DNA of 64,000 bases from Oceanospirillaceae bacterium (lineage in GTDB: Bacteria > Pseudomonadota > Gammaproteobacteria > Pseudomonadales > Oceanobacteraceae), in the NCBI GenBank assembly GCA_002723385.1, contig PBNY01000035.1, forward strand, positions 38,151 through 102,150. Reading direction: 5' to 3'. Position numbers and translations under genes: made by a program. This document shows positions 53,373 to 61,753 of the stretch, piece by piece. The notes below the pieces were generated by a model. The model ran no database searches. It saw nothing but the letters and a program-made list of their open reading frames with translations, and was not told where the DNA came from. Every line of letters begins with the position of its first letter. Position 1 is the first letter of the stretch.

Positions 53373-53930
53373 ATGATCAACTCAAGCATCAAACCCTTCT
53401 CAGCCACTGCCTTCAAGGAAGGTGAGTTTGTCGACATCACCGAAGCCGATGTTCACGGCAAGTGGGCGGTGTTCTTCTTCTACCCAGCCGACTTCACCTT
53501 CGTCTGCCCAACCGAGCTGGGTGACGTGGCGGACAAATACGAAGAGCTGCAAAAACTGGGCGTGGAAGTGTTCTCGGTATCCACCGACACCCACTTCACC
53601 CACAAGGCCTGGCACGACAGCTCCGACACCATCGGCAAGATCAACTACTACATGGTCGGCGACCAGACCGGCAACATCACCAACAACTTCGGTGTGATGC
53701 GTGAAGGTCAGGGCCTGGCGGATCATGCCACCTTCCTGGTTGACCCGGATGGCGTGATTCAGGCAATGGAAATCACCGCTGAAGGCATTGGCCGTGACGC
53801 CGACGATCTGATGCGCAAGGTCAAGGCGGCTCAGTACGTGCGTAACCATCCGGGTGAAGTGTGCCCGGCGAAGTGGAAAGAGGGTGAAGCGACGTTGGCG
53901 CCGTCTCTCGATCTGGTTGGCAAGATTTAA
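53373..53930 (+). CDS. ahpC: Alkyl hydroperoxide reductase subunit C (peroxiredoxin)
   Basis: 185 residues: [19 protein letters not shown], the peroxidatic Cys45 in [33 protein letters not shown], and the resolving Cys near residue 165 in GEVCPAKW. A typical 2-Cys peroxiredoxin that reduces H2O2 and organic hydroperoxides in the cytosol and is recycled by AhpF. The in-frame upstream ATG at 53343 is less likely, since GGAG sits 8 nt before 53373. ahpF follows after a 222-bp gap. Confidence 0.97.
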   Translation: MINSSIKPFSATAFKEGEFVDITEADVHGKWAVFFFYPADFTFVCPTELGDVADKYEELQKLGVEVFSVSTDTHFTHKAWHDSSDTIGKINYYMVGDQTGNITNNFGVMREGQGLADHATFLVDPDGVIQAMEITAEGIGRDADDLMRKVKAAQYVRNHPGEVCPAKWKEGEATLAPSLDLVGKI

Positions 53931-54087
53931 CCCCCAGCTTCGCCTGAGAGCGGATTGCTGTGTTGCTTTGAATCTCGGCTCTGCGCCTACCTGGGTGGTA
54001 TGTCTTGAGTCCTCGATTCAAAGCGCCTTGCACTCCATCTCTCATTCTGTGCCGGGTTTTCAAATTACGCCCAGCAGATAGAAGTCT

Positions 54088-54113
54088 GGTTCCCATGCTC
54101 CGGCGTGGGAACC
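54088..54113. repeat. REP-like palindrome between ahpC and ahpF
   Basis: GGTTCCCATGC (54088-54098) pairs with GCGTGGGAACC (54103-54113) over a 4-nt loop with a single G-T pair. Palindromes of this type (GTTCCCACGC...GCGTGGGAAC) are, as far as I recall, dispersed in many gammaproteobacterial genomes. Here it may lower ahpF expression relative to ahpC. Confidence 0.6.
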
Positions 54114-54152
54114 GAATCCCCCTACCTATTTTACTCTTTCGGATGCTTACAC

Positions 54153-55712
54153 ATGTTAGATACACATTTGAAAACACAACTGGGCACCTACCTTCAAAAC
54201 ATCGTTCGTCCGATTGAGCTGACGGTGTCCACCAATGAGTTTGCCAAGTCAGCGGAACTGGAATCACTGGCTAACGATATTGCGGCACTGTCGGATCAGG
54301 TGTCCGTGGTGTTTCGCGCCGATGATGCCGGTCGTGTGCCGCGTATGGCGGTTGGCCCTGCCGGTGAAGCGCCGCGTGTTACTTTCGCCGGTGTGCCGAT
54401 GGGACATGAATTTACCTCGCTGGTGCTGGCGCTGCTGCAAGCGGGCGGTCATCCCAGCAAGGAAGCCCCGGAACTGCTGGAACAGGTAAAAAGCCTGACC
54501 AAACCGATGAACTTCGAGGTGTATGTGTCGCTGTCGTGCCACAACTGCCCGGATGTGGTTCAGGCGATTAACCTGATGGCGGTGCTGAATCCGAATATCA
54601 CCGCCACCATGATCGACGGCGGTGTGTTCCCGCAGGAAGTCGAAGAGCAGGGCATTATGGCGGTGCCGACTTTGATGCTGAACGGCGATCCGTTGGGTAA
54701 CGGCCGTATGACGCTGGAAGAAATCGTCAACAAGGTTGATGACGACGCCGATGCGCGCAAAGCGGCTGAGTTATCCACCAAGGAAACCTTCGATGTGTTG
54801 GTGGTGGGCGGTGGCCCGGCGGGGGCTTCGGCAGCGATTTACTCCGCGCGTAAAGGCATTCGTACCGGCATTGTGGCCGAACGTTTTGGTGGTCAGGTGA
54901 TGGACACGCTGGGCATTGAAAACTTTATCTCGGTAAGCCAGACCGAAGGCCCGAAACTGGTGGCCGGGCTGGAACAACACGTCCAGGACTACGACATCGA
55001 CGTGATGACCAATCAGCGTGTGTCTAACATTCGTGAGATTGAAGTCGATGGCCGCAAGATCAAGGAAGTCGAGCTGGAAAACGGCGCAACCCTGCAAGCC
55101 AAGTCGGTGATTGTATCCACGGGCGCGCGCTGGCGAGAAATGAACGTACCGGGCGAAGCTGAATACAAAACCAAAGGCGTGGCCTTCTGCCCACACTGCG
55201 ACGGCCCGCTGTTCAAAGGCAAACCGGTGGCGGTGATTGGTGGCGGCAACTCTGGTATCGAAGCCGCCATCGACCTGGCCGGTATTGTTGAACACGTCAC
55301 CGTGCTGGAGTTTGCTGACACGCTACGCGCTGATGCGGTACTGGTGAACAAGGCGGAATCATTGCCCAACGTCACCATCATCAAAAACGCCATGACCACC
55401 GAAGTGCTCGGCGATGGCAGCAAGGTTACCGGCCTGAACTACCAGGATCGCAACAGCGGCGACACCCATACGCTGCCGCTGGCGGGGATCTTTGTACAAA
55501 TCGGCTTGGTGCCGAACAGCGAGTTTTTGAAAGATACGGTCGAACTAACCAACCGGGGCGAGATTGTGATCGACGCCAAAGGCCAGACCAGCATGGAAGG
55601 GGTGTTTGCCGCCGGAGACGTGACCACCGTGCCGTTCAAGCAGATCATTATCTCCATGGGCGCAGGGGCAACGGCGTCACTGGGAGCGTTTGATTACTTG
55701 ATTAGGAATTGA
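54153..55712 (+). CDS. ahpF: Alkyl hydroperoxide reductase subunit F
   Basis: 519 residues: an N-terminal double thioredoxin-like domain with C-x-x-C at Cys129/Cys132 (SLSCHNCPD), an FAD-binding domain ([20 protein letters not shown]), the redox-active FCPHCDG (Cys346/Cys349), and an NADH-binding domain ([19 protein letters not shown]), ending [20 protein letters not shown]. It transfers electrons from NADH through FAD and disulfides to AhpC. I chose the ATG at 54153 over the in-frame ATG at 54105 because [10 protein letters not shown] is the conserved start. Confidence 0.96.
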   Translation: MLDTHLKTQLGTYLQNIVRPIELTVSTNEFAKSAELESLANDIAALSDQVSVVFRADDAGRVPRMAVGPAGEAPRVTFAGVPMGHEFTSLVLALLQAGGHPSKEAPELLEQVKSLTKPMNFEVYVSLSCHNCPDVVQAINLMAVLNPNITATMIDGGVFPQEVEEQGIMAVPTLMLNGDPLGNGRMTLEEIVNKVDDDADARKAAELSTKETFDVLVVGGGPAGASAAIYSARKGIRTGIVAERFGGQVMDTLGIENFISVSQTEGPKLVAGLEQHVQDYDIDVMTNQRVSNIREIEVDGRKIKEVELENGATLQAKSVIVSTGARWREMNVPGEAEYKTKGVAFCPHCDGPLFKGKPVAVIGGGNSGIEAAIDLAGIVEHVTVLEFADTLRADAVLVNKAESLPNVTIIKNAMTTEVLGDGSKVTGLNYQDRNSGDTHTLPLAGIFVQIGLVPNSEFLKDTVELTNRGEIVIDAKGQTSMEGVFAAGDVTTVPFKQIIISMGAGATASLGAFDYLIRN

Positions 55713-56145
55713 TGGTTTATTGGGAGCAAGGGGGCAGGACGGGACCCGGCCCCTGCGATGGTTTCTGGATAAAACGAGAATTTGCGTAGAGGCGCCCCCC
55801 CATGGTCGCCCGAATCGGTAAATTGGCCGAGGTATCGGGCCGGGGTGGGACCCGGCCCCTACGACGGTTTCTGGATAAAACGAGAATTTGCGTAGGGGCG
55901 ACCTCCAATGGTCGCCCGAATCGGTAAATTGGCCGAGGTATCGGGCCGGGGTGGGACCCAGCCCCTGCGATGGTTTCTGGATAAAACGAGGAATTTGCGT
56001 AGGGGCGACCTCCCATGGTCGCCCTTTTGCTGTCAGGAGTCCGCACGCAATACGGCTGCCATTACGACAATCACCTAACCCCACTTGGCCCAATCCCTCT
56101 GTCCGTTTACAGTGCAAACAAAGCAACGGAAGGCGAACCCGACCC
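55713..56145. repeat. 106-bp tandem repeat array (2.7 copies) with palindromic core
   Basis: A unit of 106 bp begins at 55741, 55847 and 55953; the third copy ends at about 56024. Each unit contains GGGCGACC...GGTCGCCC (degenerate in the first copy), which can fold into a hairpin. The copies differ by a few bases. The array fills the gap between ahpF and the KAP NTPase gene. The only open frames through it are a long upstream extension of the KAP frame, which reads through the repeats and is therefore not credible as protein, and its antisense. GGGCGACC-type palindromes are known as dispersed bacterial intergenic repeats. GGAAGG at 56128-56133 is the presumed KAP ribosome binding site. Confidence 0.8.
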
Positions 56146-58860
56146 ATGAAAGAAACGTCTGAAACCCCAGTACTCAATCGGGAAGAAATCAAATTCCGAT
56201 TGGAAGAAATCATCAGGCGCGATCCCGAAAACGGGCCGAAACAGTTGGCGTTGTTTGCGGCTCGTTGCGGGCTCAGAGTGCTGCCTTTGTTGGCAAAAGA
56301 GGATGGTTCCGGGTTTTGGTTTAAGGGAGAGCCTCGAAAGCATCTAGTCGCCTGTTGGCGAGCTTTGATGATCCCCCTATACCTTGTGGCTGGGCGAAAG
56401 GCTGCCGCCAGAGCCGCCGCCGACAACGCCGCCGACAACGCCGCCGCCGCCGCCACCACCGCCGCCAGAGCCACCGTCGACGCCGCCGCCTACGCCGCCT
56501 ACGCCGCCAGAGCCGCCAGAGCCGCCAGCGTCAGAGCCAGAGCCAGAGCCAGAGCCAGAGGCGACGCCGCCGACGCCGCCGACGCCGCCGCCAGAGCCGC
56601 CAGAGCCGCCGCTAAATACGTCGTCATAAGTTCTATAAAATCTGATTTATCCAGCCTGGAAGCCAAGGATGGCCTGGCTTTGACGGACCCTCTCTGGTCT
56701 ATAGATAGCCCTTCGACAGAAAACCCATTAGAAAAACATACAGAGGTTTTTCTCAAAGCTTGCCGCAACCTGGGCCTGGATCGAATCGCGGATAGCTACC
56801 AAGCGTTACTGGACGGTGGAGAAGCGGCGATTTCGGTGGCCGATCAAGACTTTGAGTTTTGGGATGACCTCTGGGAAGAGGTGCAAAAGTACCCGGACTT
56901 TCCGCCGGATGCAGAATTAGAAACAACAGTTGAACCAAAGACAGAAACAGAGACAGAACCGGAACCAGAGGACTCGATTGAAACTCTGGGATCTGATTAT
57001 GTGTTCAAACCCTCGTCTTCCATCCTCTATGAAACCGACGCCACCGAAGACCGATTAAGCCGTGGCCCTTTGGTAAGTGCATTGGCCAGCTGGATTGGCG
57101 ATAAAACCAATAACAGCCATATCACTCTGGGGCTGTTCGGAAACTGGGGCGCGGGGAAATCGACGTTTTTAAATTTGCTACGGCAGCAATTGGGCGCTGC
57201 AGAAACAAGCAGTGAGCAGTCGTCCGGTTCAACCCCGGAAACCATCAAACCTGAAGCTATCGAGAACGGTGAGCTAAGGATTATCTGGGGGGAATTCAAC
57301 GCCTGGCGTTATGAGCAATGCGACAATATTCAGGCCGGTGTGGCTCAGGAAGTGGTCAAGTCGTTAAAAAGCAGTTTGGGCTGGGGTGACCAGATAGTTT
57401 TAACCATTTCATACGCGGTCAAAAAACATAGCTGGAGAGTCGCAGCCGCGTTTCTGGTAGTGCTGATCACCGTTTTGGGCTGGGCGAGTGTCGACAGTAT
57501 TAAAGACATGGAGCCTGGCGCGGCATTGCTTGCGATTGTGGCTCAGGCGCTGCTTGGCGGCGCATTTTTTACCCAGGTTAAACAAGCGTTTTCCCAGCCG
57601 ATGGCGAAAGAACTGAATACCTATTTGCGCCTCCCCAGCTTTGGCAAGCATCTGGGTAGTGTTCCTGTGATGCGTGAACAAATTCATACATTGGTTCAAC
57701 AAAGGCAACACCTTAAAAGTAAAACCATGACCGAATGGTTTGCCGGGATAAAGAAGTATGGAAACAGACCGATTCAGGAATTCTGGTCTTTCGCCCGTAG
57801 AAAACCGGTTCAACGCTATGTGTTTGTCGTCGATGATCTCGACCGCTGTAGTCAGGAGGGCGTGGTGCAAACCCTCGAAGCCATTCGTTTGGTGATGGAT
57901 ATTCCCAATGTGGTGGTGATTCTGGCGATTGACCCGCGTATTGCCCTGGCCTCGCTGGCGCAGAAATACGAAGGGCTTTCCGAGCATCACGGGGCCGACC
58001 CACTAACCATTGCACGGGATTATTTGGGCAAAGTCATTCACGCGCCGATTGTGCTGGAAGAGCCGCCCAAAGCCGACATCAAGAGTTATCTCGATCATCT
58101 GTGGCAAACCGCTGGCGAAGAAGCCCAGCCGCTTCAGGGAGAACCTAAAAAAGAGGTTAAAAAAGGGGTTTTAAGCGAGCGGAGTAATCAGCAGCCGAAT
58201 AAAGCGTCGAACAAGCAAAAAGCTGAGCGCGACCCCAGTGCGGCTCCTGAAGACGAACCCCTGACACCACCCGAAAACCCGAACGTCGCCCTACCCTCCA
58301 CTGAAAAAGCAGAAAACCCGAAACATCAAACCCAAGAGCCGGAAACCCCGGAACCTCAAATCTCTGCACCTCAACTAACAACGGTAACCGGGTTAAGTGA
58401 TACCCAGAAAACGGCGTTTGTTGACTGGATCAGTCGCTTTGGCTTCTCCAACCCGCGCCAGATCAAACGATTAAACAACGCCTATTCCCTGCTGAGGTTG
58501 CGCTATAGCGATGAAGACCAAACGCTTTCGTTGGTGGGCGAGTCCGAACCGGGCACAGTGCCGGTATTCCCCCGCTTGGTGATGTTGCTCTGGCTGGAGT
58601 ATCTGCACGAACTGCCTGCGACGATACGCTGCGAATTACTGAAGCCTTTACAGAAGCCAACATTTGACGAAACCAACTGGCATGAACGCCAGAAAAACCA
58701 GGATGCTGGCCAACCCAGCTTTGCCGAGCTGAATCAGGAAAAGATCGAGCTTTGGGAAGCAGTCAAAAAAGCTTTGAAAGGCGAAGAAATCGGAGAGGTT
58801 TACCTGCAGGTCCGAGGGTTTGTACTGCCCGCAGTGAATCCAGTGGATACAGCGTTGTAG
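56146..58860 (+). CDS. KAP-family P-loop NTPase with Ala/Arg repeat segment
   Basis: 904 residues. An N-terminal part of unknown kind is followed by an extreme Ala-rich segment (about residues 86-156, runs such as AAYAAYAARAARAA and RARARARARG). Almost every Ala codon in it is GCC and every Arg codon is AGA. Walker A is GLFGNWGAGKST (Lys338). Two membrane helices follow (VAAAFLVVLITVLGWASV and LLAIVAQALLGGAFF), and Walker B is YVFVVDDLDRCS (Asp563/Asp564). The membrane helices inserted between Walker A and B are the KAP hallmark. A charged Pro/Glu linker and FSNPRQIKRLNNAYSLLRLR complete it. KAP NTPases are membrane-bound, and one, plasmid PifA, excludes phage T7. The start at ATG 56146 is inferred; the open frame extends upstream through repeat DNA. 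Confidence 0.85.
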   Translation: MKETSETPVLNREEIKFRLEEIIRRDPENGPKQLALFAARCGLRVLPLLAKEDGSGFWFKGEPRKHLVACWRALMIPLYLVAGRKAAARAAADNAADNAAAAATTAARATVDAAAYAAYAARAARAASVRARARARARGDAADAADAAARAARAAAKYVVISSIKSDLSSLEAKDGLALTDPLWSIDSPSTENPLEKHTEVFLKACRNLGLDRIADSYQALLDGGEAAISVADQDFEFWDDLWEEVQKYPDFPPDAELETTVEPKTETETEPEPEDSIETLGSDYVFKPSSSILYETDATEDRLSRGPLVSALASWIGDKTNNSHITLGLFGNWGAGKSTFLNLLRQQLGAAETSSEQSSGSTPETIKPEAIENGELRIIWGEFNAWRYEQCDNIQAGVAQEVVKSLKSSLGWGDQIVLTISYAVKKHSWRVAAAFLVVLITVLGWASVDSIKDMEPGAALLAIVAQALLGGAFFTQVKQAFSQPMAKELNTYLRLPSFGKHLGSVPVMREQIHTLVQQRQHLKSKTMTEWFAGIKKYGNRPIQEFWSFARRKPVQRYVFVVDDLDRCSQEGVVQTLEAIRLVMDIPNVVVILAIDPRIALASLAQKYEGLSEHHGADPLTIARDYLGKVIHAPIVLEEPPKADIKSYLDHLWQTAGEEAQPLQGEPKKEVKKGVLSERSNQQPNKASNKQKAERDPSAAPEDEPLTPPENPNVALPSTEKAENPKHQTQEPETPEPQISAPQLTTVTGLSDTQKTAFVDWISRFGFSNPRQIKRLNNAYSLLRLRYSDEDQTLSLVGESEPGTVPVFPRLVMLLWLEYLHELPATIRCELLKPLQKPTFDETNWHERQKNQDAGQPSFAELNQEKIELWEAVKKALKGEEIGEVYLQVRGFVLPAVNPVDTAL

Positions 58861-58908
58861 GAGATCCCAAGGGACCGCTTGCCGTCAGTAACTCGCATCA
58901 AGTACAGA

Positions 58909-59427
58909 TTATTTCTCCGACGGCATTTGGGGTGATTGGTGCTTTTTATCCGATGGAAATAACCAGTTAGCCACGATAAACGCCAAGCCAAGGACATTGA
59001 TTGTGGTGGTGGTAATGAGTGCGATCATGATGGGTTCGGGCAGGTTTAAATAGGTTCTGGCATCACCTGCCAGCTGACAGCCTTCCGGGAGTATTTTGAA
59101 TTTTTCATACAAGGCGCTGGGGCTGTATCCCTCGCAGGTGCCTTGCAGGTATTGCACTTCGTAGCTGCCAAGAAACACCAGCCACATCACGCCGATCAGC
59201 CACAGGAATATCAACGCGAATATGGCTATTGCTACCCAGCGCCGCAGGGATTTCAGACGTTGGAGTTCTTTGGTTTCCTGAGCCAGTCTTCTGGTGTTTT
59301 CGAGTAAAAACTCGGACTTCGGGCTGTTGCCTGTCTGGGCGGTGTAGAGCAACTCTTCTTCAGGAAATTTGCCGGATTGATCGGGTGCGGCAATGTCGCT
59401 ACCAATAACATCAAATTTGTTGCTCAT
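58909..59427 (-). CDS. Two-helix membrane protein, candidate toxin of a Panacea pair
   Basis: 172 residues: a hydrophilic, partly coiled N-terminal half (FLLENTRRLAQETKELQRLK), a first membrane helix (VAIAIFALIFLWLIGVMWLV), a loop with two cysteines, and a second helix (IMIALITTTTINVLGLAFIV) ending ANWLFPSDKK. It lies 24 bp downstream of a Panacea-domain gene in the same direction. Two-helix membrane proteins are among the toxins known to be paired with Panacea antitoxins, so a membrane-damaging toxin is the best guess. No enzymatic motif is present. It is convergent with the KAP gene by 48 bp. Confidence 0.65.
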   Translation of the reverse strand: MSNKFDVIGSDIAAPDQSGKFPEEELLYTAQTGNSPKSEFLLENTRRLAQETKELQRLKSLRRWVAIAIFALIFLWLIGVMWLVFLGSYEVQYLQGTCEGYSPSALYEKFKILPEGCQLAGDARTYLNLPEPIMIALITTTTINVLGLAFIVANWLFPSDKKHQSPQMPSEK

Positions 59428-59451
59428 CCTGACTTCCTGTCGTTTGACGGA

Positions 59452-59961
59452 TTACTGACCGACGCTTTGCTGGCGATTCAGCGTTTTATAGTGGTTGGCG
59501 ATCAGGCTGTCCGGGATGATCACATCGCGTTTGCCATTAAAACTGCGGTGCCATGGGGTGTCGGGCTGGTGGGTGAGTGTGGATAACTGGCCGCCAGAAT
59601 AGTGCTTGTATGCGTTCCAGACATGCTGGATCAACTCATGGGCATCGGAGTCGTTGGCGGCGATTAACGGGATTTCTTCATCCAGTTCGAGGGTGTCACG
59701 ATTGAATGAGTATTCAACCGCCTCGGAGGTAATCGGCTGATTGCCGAAATATTTGAATTCTTTATAAATCGACTCAATCACCGGCCCGTATTTCCATGCT
59801 TGTACTGGTTCGTTAATCAGCGGATCGCCGACAATGCCCAATCCCCAGCCGTGTGCCAGGTAAATCAGTTTTTGCATTTTCATCGGGGTGATTCCTTCCC
59901 CCTCTTGTTTCGCGAGGGCGAGGAAGGCGTTGGCTACTGCCTTGGGGCTATAACTCTCCAT
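59452..59961 (-). CDS. Panacea-domain (DUF4065) protein, candidate antitoxin PanA
   Basis: 169 residues: VANAFLALAKQEGEGITPMK, MQKLIYLAHGWGLGIVGDPL, VQAWKYGPVIESIYKEFKYF and LSTLTHQPDTPWHRSF are the conserved blocks of the DUF4065/GepA/SocA-like Panacea domain. Panacea proteins neutralise a wide range of unrelated toxins encoded next to them. GGAGG lies 4 nt before the ATG at 59961 (reverse complement of 59966-59970), so the longer open frame from 60051 is not used. The next gene encodes a two-helix membrane protein, the likely toxin. An inverted repeat lies at its promoter. Confidence 0.82.
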   Translation of the reverse strand: MESYSPKAVANAFLALAKQEGEGITPMKMQKLIYLAHGWGLGIVGDPLINEPVQAWKYGPVIESIYKEFKYFGNQPITSEAVEYSFNRDTLELDEEIPLIAANDSDAHELIQHVWNAYKHYSGGQLSTLTHQPDTPWHRSFNGKRDVIIPDSLIANHYKTLNRQQSVGQ

Positions 59962-60021
59962 GCATCCTCCGCTGTAAATCGGGTGTGTTGACTGAGTGTT
60001 TATACAGGTATTTCTTACTGC

Positions 60022-60058
60022 ATTGTAAAAAGGAACAACAAGCTCTGGCAATTGTTCC
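60022..60058 (-). promoter_or_regulatory. Candidate promoter, operator and hipBA terminator hairpin
   Basis: On the reverse strand, TTGCCA (60051-60046) and TACAAT (60027-60022) with an 18-bp spacer form a sigma70 promoter for the Panacea pair. A perfect inverted repeat GGAACAA/TTGTTCC (60032-60038 and 60052-60058) brackets its -35. Read as RNA from hipB, the same repeat is followed by TTTTT and would be a weak intrinsic terminator. It could be operator, terminator or both. Confidence 0.5.
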
Positions 60059-60068
60059 GCTTGTGAAT

Positions 60069-60329
60069 TTACTTGCGAGCCATGGTGATGCCAACCTTCA
60101 TGCCGAACAACCGCAATAACTGATTGAGCGTTTTGATCGTTGGGTTGCCTTTTCCTGATTCAATCTGAGCCAGGGTACGAAGAGACACCCCACAGAGCTT
60201 GGCGAATTCTTGCTGGCGTAGCCCGGTGATGTCTTTACGCAGTGTTTTGATGGCCTCACCGAATTCTATGTCACCTTTATTCAGCTGCTGTTCTACCTCT
60301 TCCATAATTTGGCGACGGTTTTGAGTCAT
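60069..60329 (-). CDS. hipB: HipB-like XRE-family regulator (antitoxin)
   Basis: 86 residues with one XRE helix-turn-helix: LRQQEFAKLCGVSLRTLAQI, then ESGKGNPTIKTLNQLLRLFG. HipB-type proteins bind HipA and repress their own operon. The N-terminal extension (EEVEQQLNKGDIEFGEAIKT) is longer than in E. coli HipB. It overlaps the hipA stop by 4 bp and is translated after it. In E. coli hipB comes first, so this order is inverted. Confidence 0.88.
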   Translation of the reverse strand: MTQNRRQIMEEVEQQLNKGDIEFGEAIKTLRKDITGLRQQEFAKLCGVSLRTLAQIESGKGNPTIKTLNQLLRLFGMKVGITMARK

Positions 60330-61666
60330 AACAAGCCCCAGTTTTGCAGTCGTTTTTCCAGTTCATTCAGGTTGATTCTTGGATGGTGGCAGACGGATTC
60401 CGGAAGCTTGTATTCCCTGGCCAGCTCAGGAATATGAATCAGGTCATCGCGGGTAAAGTCTTGCAGGGATTGCCACAAATCTTCGGAGCTGAGCGAGTTA
60501 TGCACGGTGGCTGCATCGTCACAGATTCCGTGCCAATCAAAATTCCCGCCCAATTCCTGGCTGCCCCAGCGACTGGTGCGCGTAATGCCTTCTGAGTCCA
60601 TGCACATGGGGGCCAGATCGTATACGGGGGCAAGTTGAATATCTGTGTCTGTCTTGAGTATGGCTGTGTTGCGACCGTGATTATCGGTATTACCCAGCAC
60701 AACATTCAGTAAATCCCGCTTTATGTAGTCACTCACCAGTTTTGGGATTTGTTCTTCCTGATTACGGATCGTCCAATAGCGGCAGAGCGTATTCAGGTAG
60801 TCCAGATGTTGAACGGTTTGACCCGGTTCGATAACGCCTTGCAGGGAATACAGCGATTCAAGTCCGACTCGCTGGCCAGCATTGGCGTCGAAGCGCTTTA
60901 GCCACAAGCTGGGTTTGCTAATGCCTTGACGGTTGTCGGCTGCAAAGAAGATGGAGGGAAGCCGATCGGGATCTGTGTTGATGCTTTCCAGATGGCTCAT
61001 CCTGTCCAGTATTTGATAGTAACGCGCTTCCGCTTCAAGAATGATTTGATCGTTGAGGCTGGAACTGTGGCGCGGAAATTTCACCAGAAAATGTTCCTGA
61101 CAAAGGGATTCATCAATAGAGCCGGAAGGATAGTAAAGACCGTCATTCCCCAGAGAAACCAGCAGCTTGGGCGCTTCACCTCCTGCGCCGGTAGCTCCAC
61201 CGATGGTTGCACCATGATCTCGTGCGTAATCAAGAAAGTTGGTATCTCGTTTGAGCACGTCCTCCATGGGGAATCCAATTGCCGGAGCCGGGTTGTTACT
61301 GACCGATTCCTTGACCCGAACGTTGCCAACAGGAGATGGGCAGTGGTCTCTTAACAATTGGAAGTCGTGGCTGAGGCTACCAGGGTTGGATAAGCCGATA
61401 CGCAGGCAAATAACGCGGCGTGCAGCACCGAGGGGGAATATGTCCAGTAAAAAAGCGGGCCAGTGGTCACATTGGTGTGGGAAGAAGTCGACAGGGTATT
61501 CAAAGCCCAGCTGAGCCGCTGGAATATCGATAAACCGCGCAACGTAGTCTGGTAAATATTCCAGTTCTGCTGACCCGGACCGACCTTGCTCTGGATTCTG
61601 AACGGTTAACACCGCGGCATCATGCCATGCGTTTTTCAGCCAGCACTGCAGAGTTATTTTGCTCAT
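60326..61666 (-). CDS. hipA: HipA-family Ser/Thr kinase toxin
   Basis: 446 residues with a HipA fold: a Gly-rich loop HGATIGGATGAGGEAPKLLV, an ATP-contacting Lys in EHFLVKFPR (Lys196), the catalytic motif GNTDNHGRNTAIL (Asp328), and the metal-binding DLAP motif in APVYDLAPM (Asp350). HipA kinases phosphorylate aminoacyl-tRNA synthetases or other targets and halt growth. The start at 61666 is ATG. All catalytic residues appear intact. The cognate HipB-like regulator overlaps downstream. The target cannot be told from the sequence. Confidence 0.88.
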   Translation of the reverse strand: MSKITLQCWLKNAWHDAAVLTVQNPEQGRSGSAELEYLPDYVARFIDIPAAQLGFEYPVDFFPHQCDHWPAFLLDIFPLGAARRVICLRIGLSNPGSLSHDFQLLRDHCPSPVGNVRVKESVSNNPAPAIGFPMEDVLKRDTNFLDYARDHGATIGGATGAGGEAPKLLVSLGNDGLYYPSGSIDESLCQEHFLVKFPRHSSSLNDQIILEAEARYYQILDRMSHLESINTDPDRLPSIFFAADNRQGISKPSLWLKRFDANAGQRVGLESLYSLQGVIEPGQTVQHLDYLNTLCRYWTIRNQEEQIPKLVSDYIKRDLLNVVLGNTDNHGRNTAILKTDTDIQLAPVYDLAPMCMDSEGITRTSRWGSQELGGNFDWHGICDDAATVHNSLSSEDLWQSLQDFTRDDLIHIPELAREYKLPESVCHHPRINLNELEKRLQNWGLL

Positions 61667-61753
61667 ACGTTAATGCCCTTGGTGATCGCGAGTGCATTAT
61701 AATACATTTTTTGATGGTGATGGTTTTATTTGATGCAGTAAAGTGCACATTTT

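Noticed and set aside
55741..56024. CRISPR array
   Set aside because: The repeat is 106 bp, contiguous, without short unique spacers, and no cas genes are present. It is a tandem intergenic repeat.
55888..56145. 86-codon N-terminal extension of the KAP protein
   Set aside because: It runs through the 106-bp intergenic repeat; the ATG at 56146 has a purine-rich GGAAGG upstream and begins a normal protein sequence.
56355..56629. Pro- or Arg-rich frames in the other two frames of the KAP triplet repeat
   Set aside because: They are out-of-frame readings of the GCC/AGA repeat and have no support outside it.
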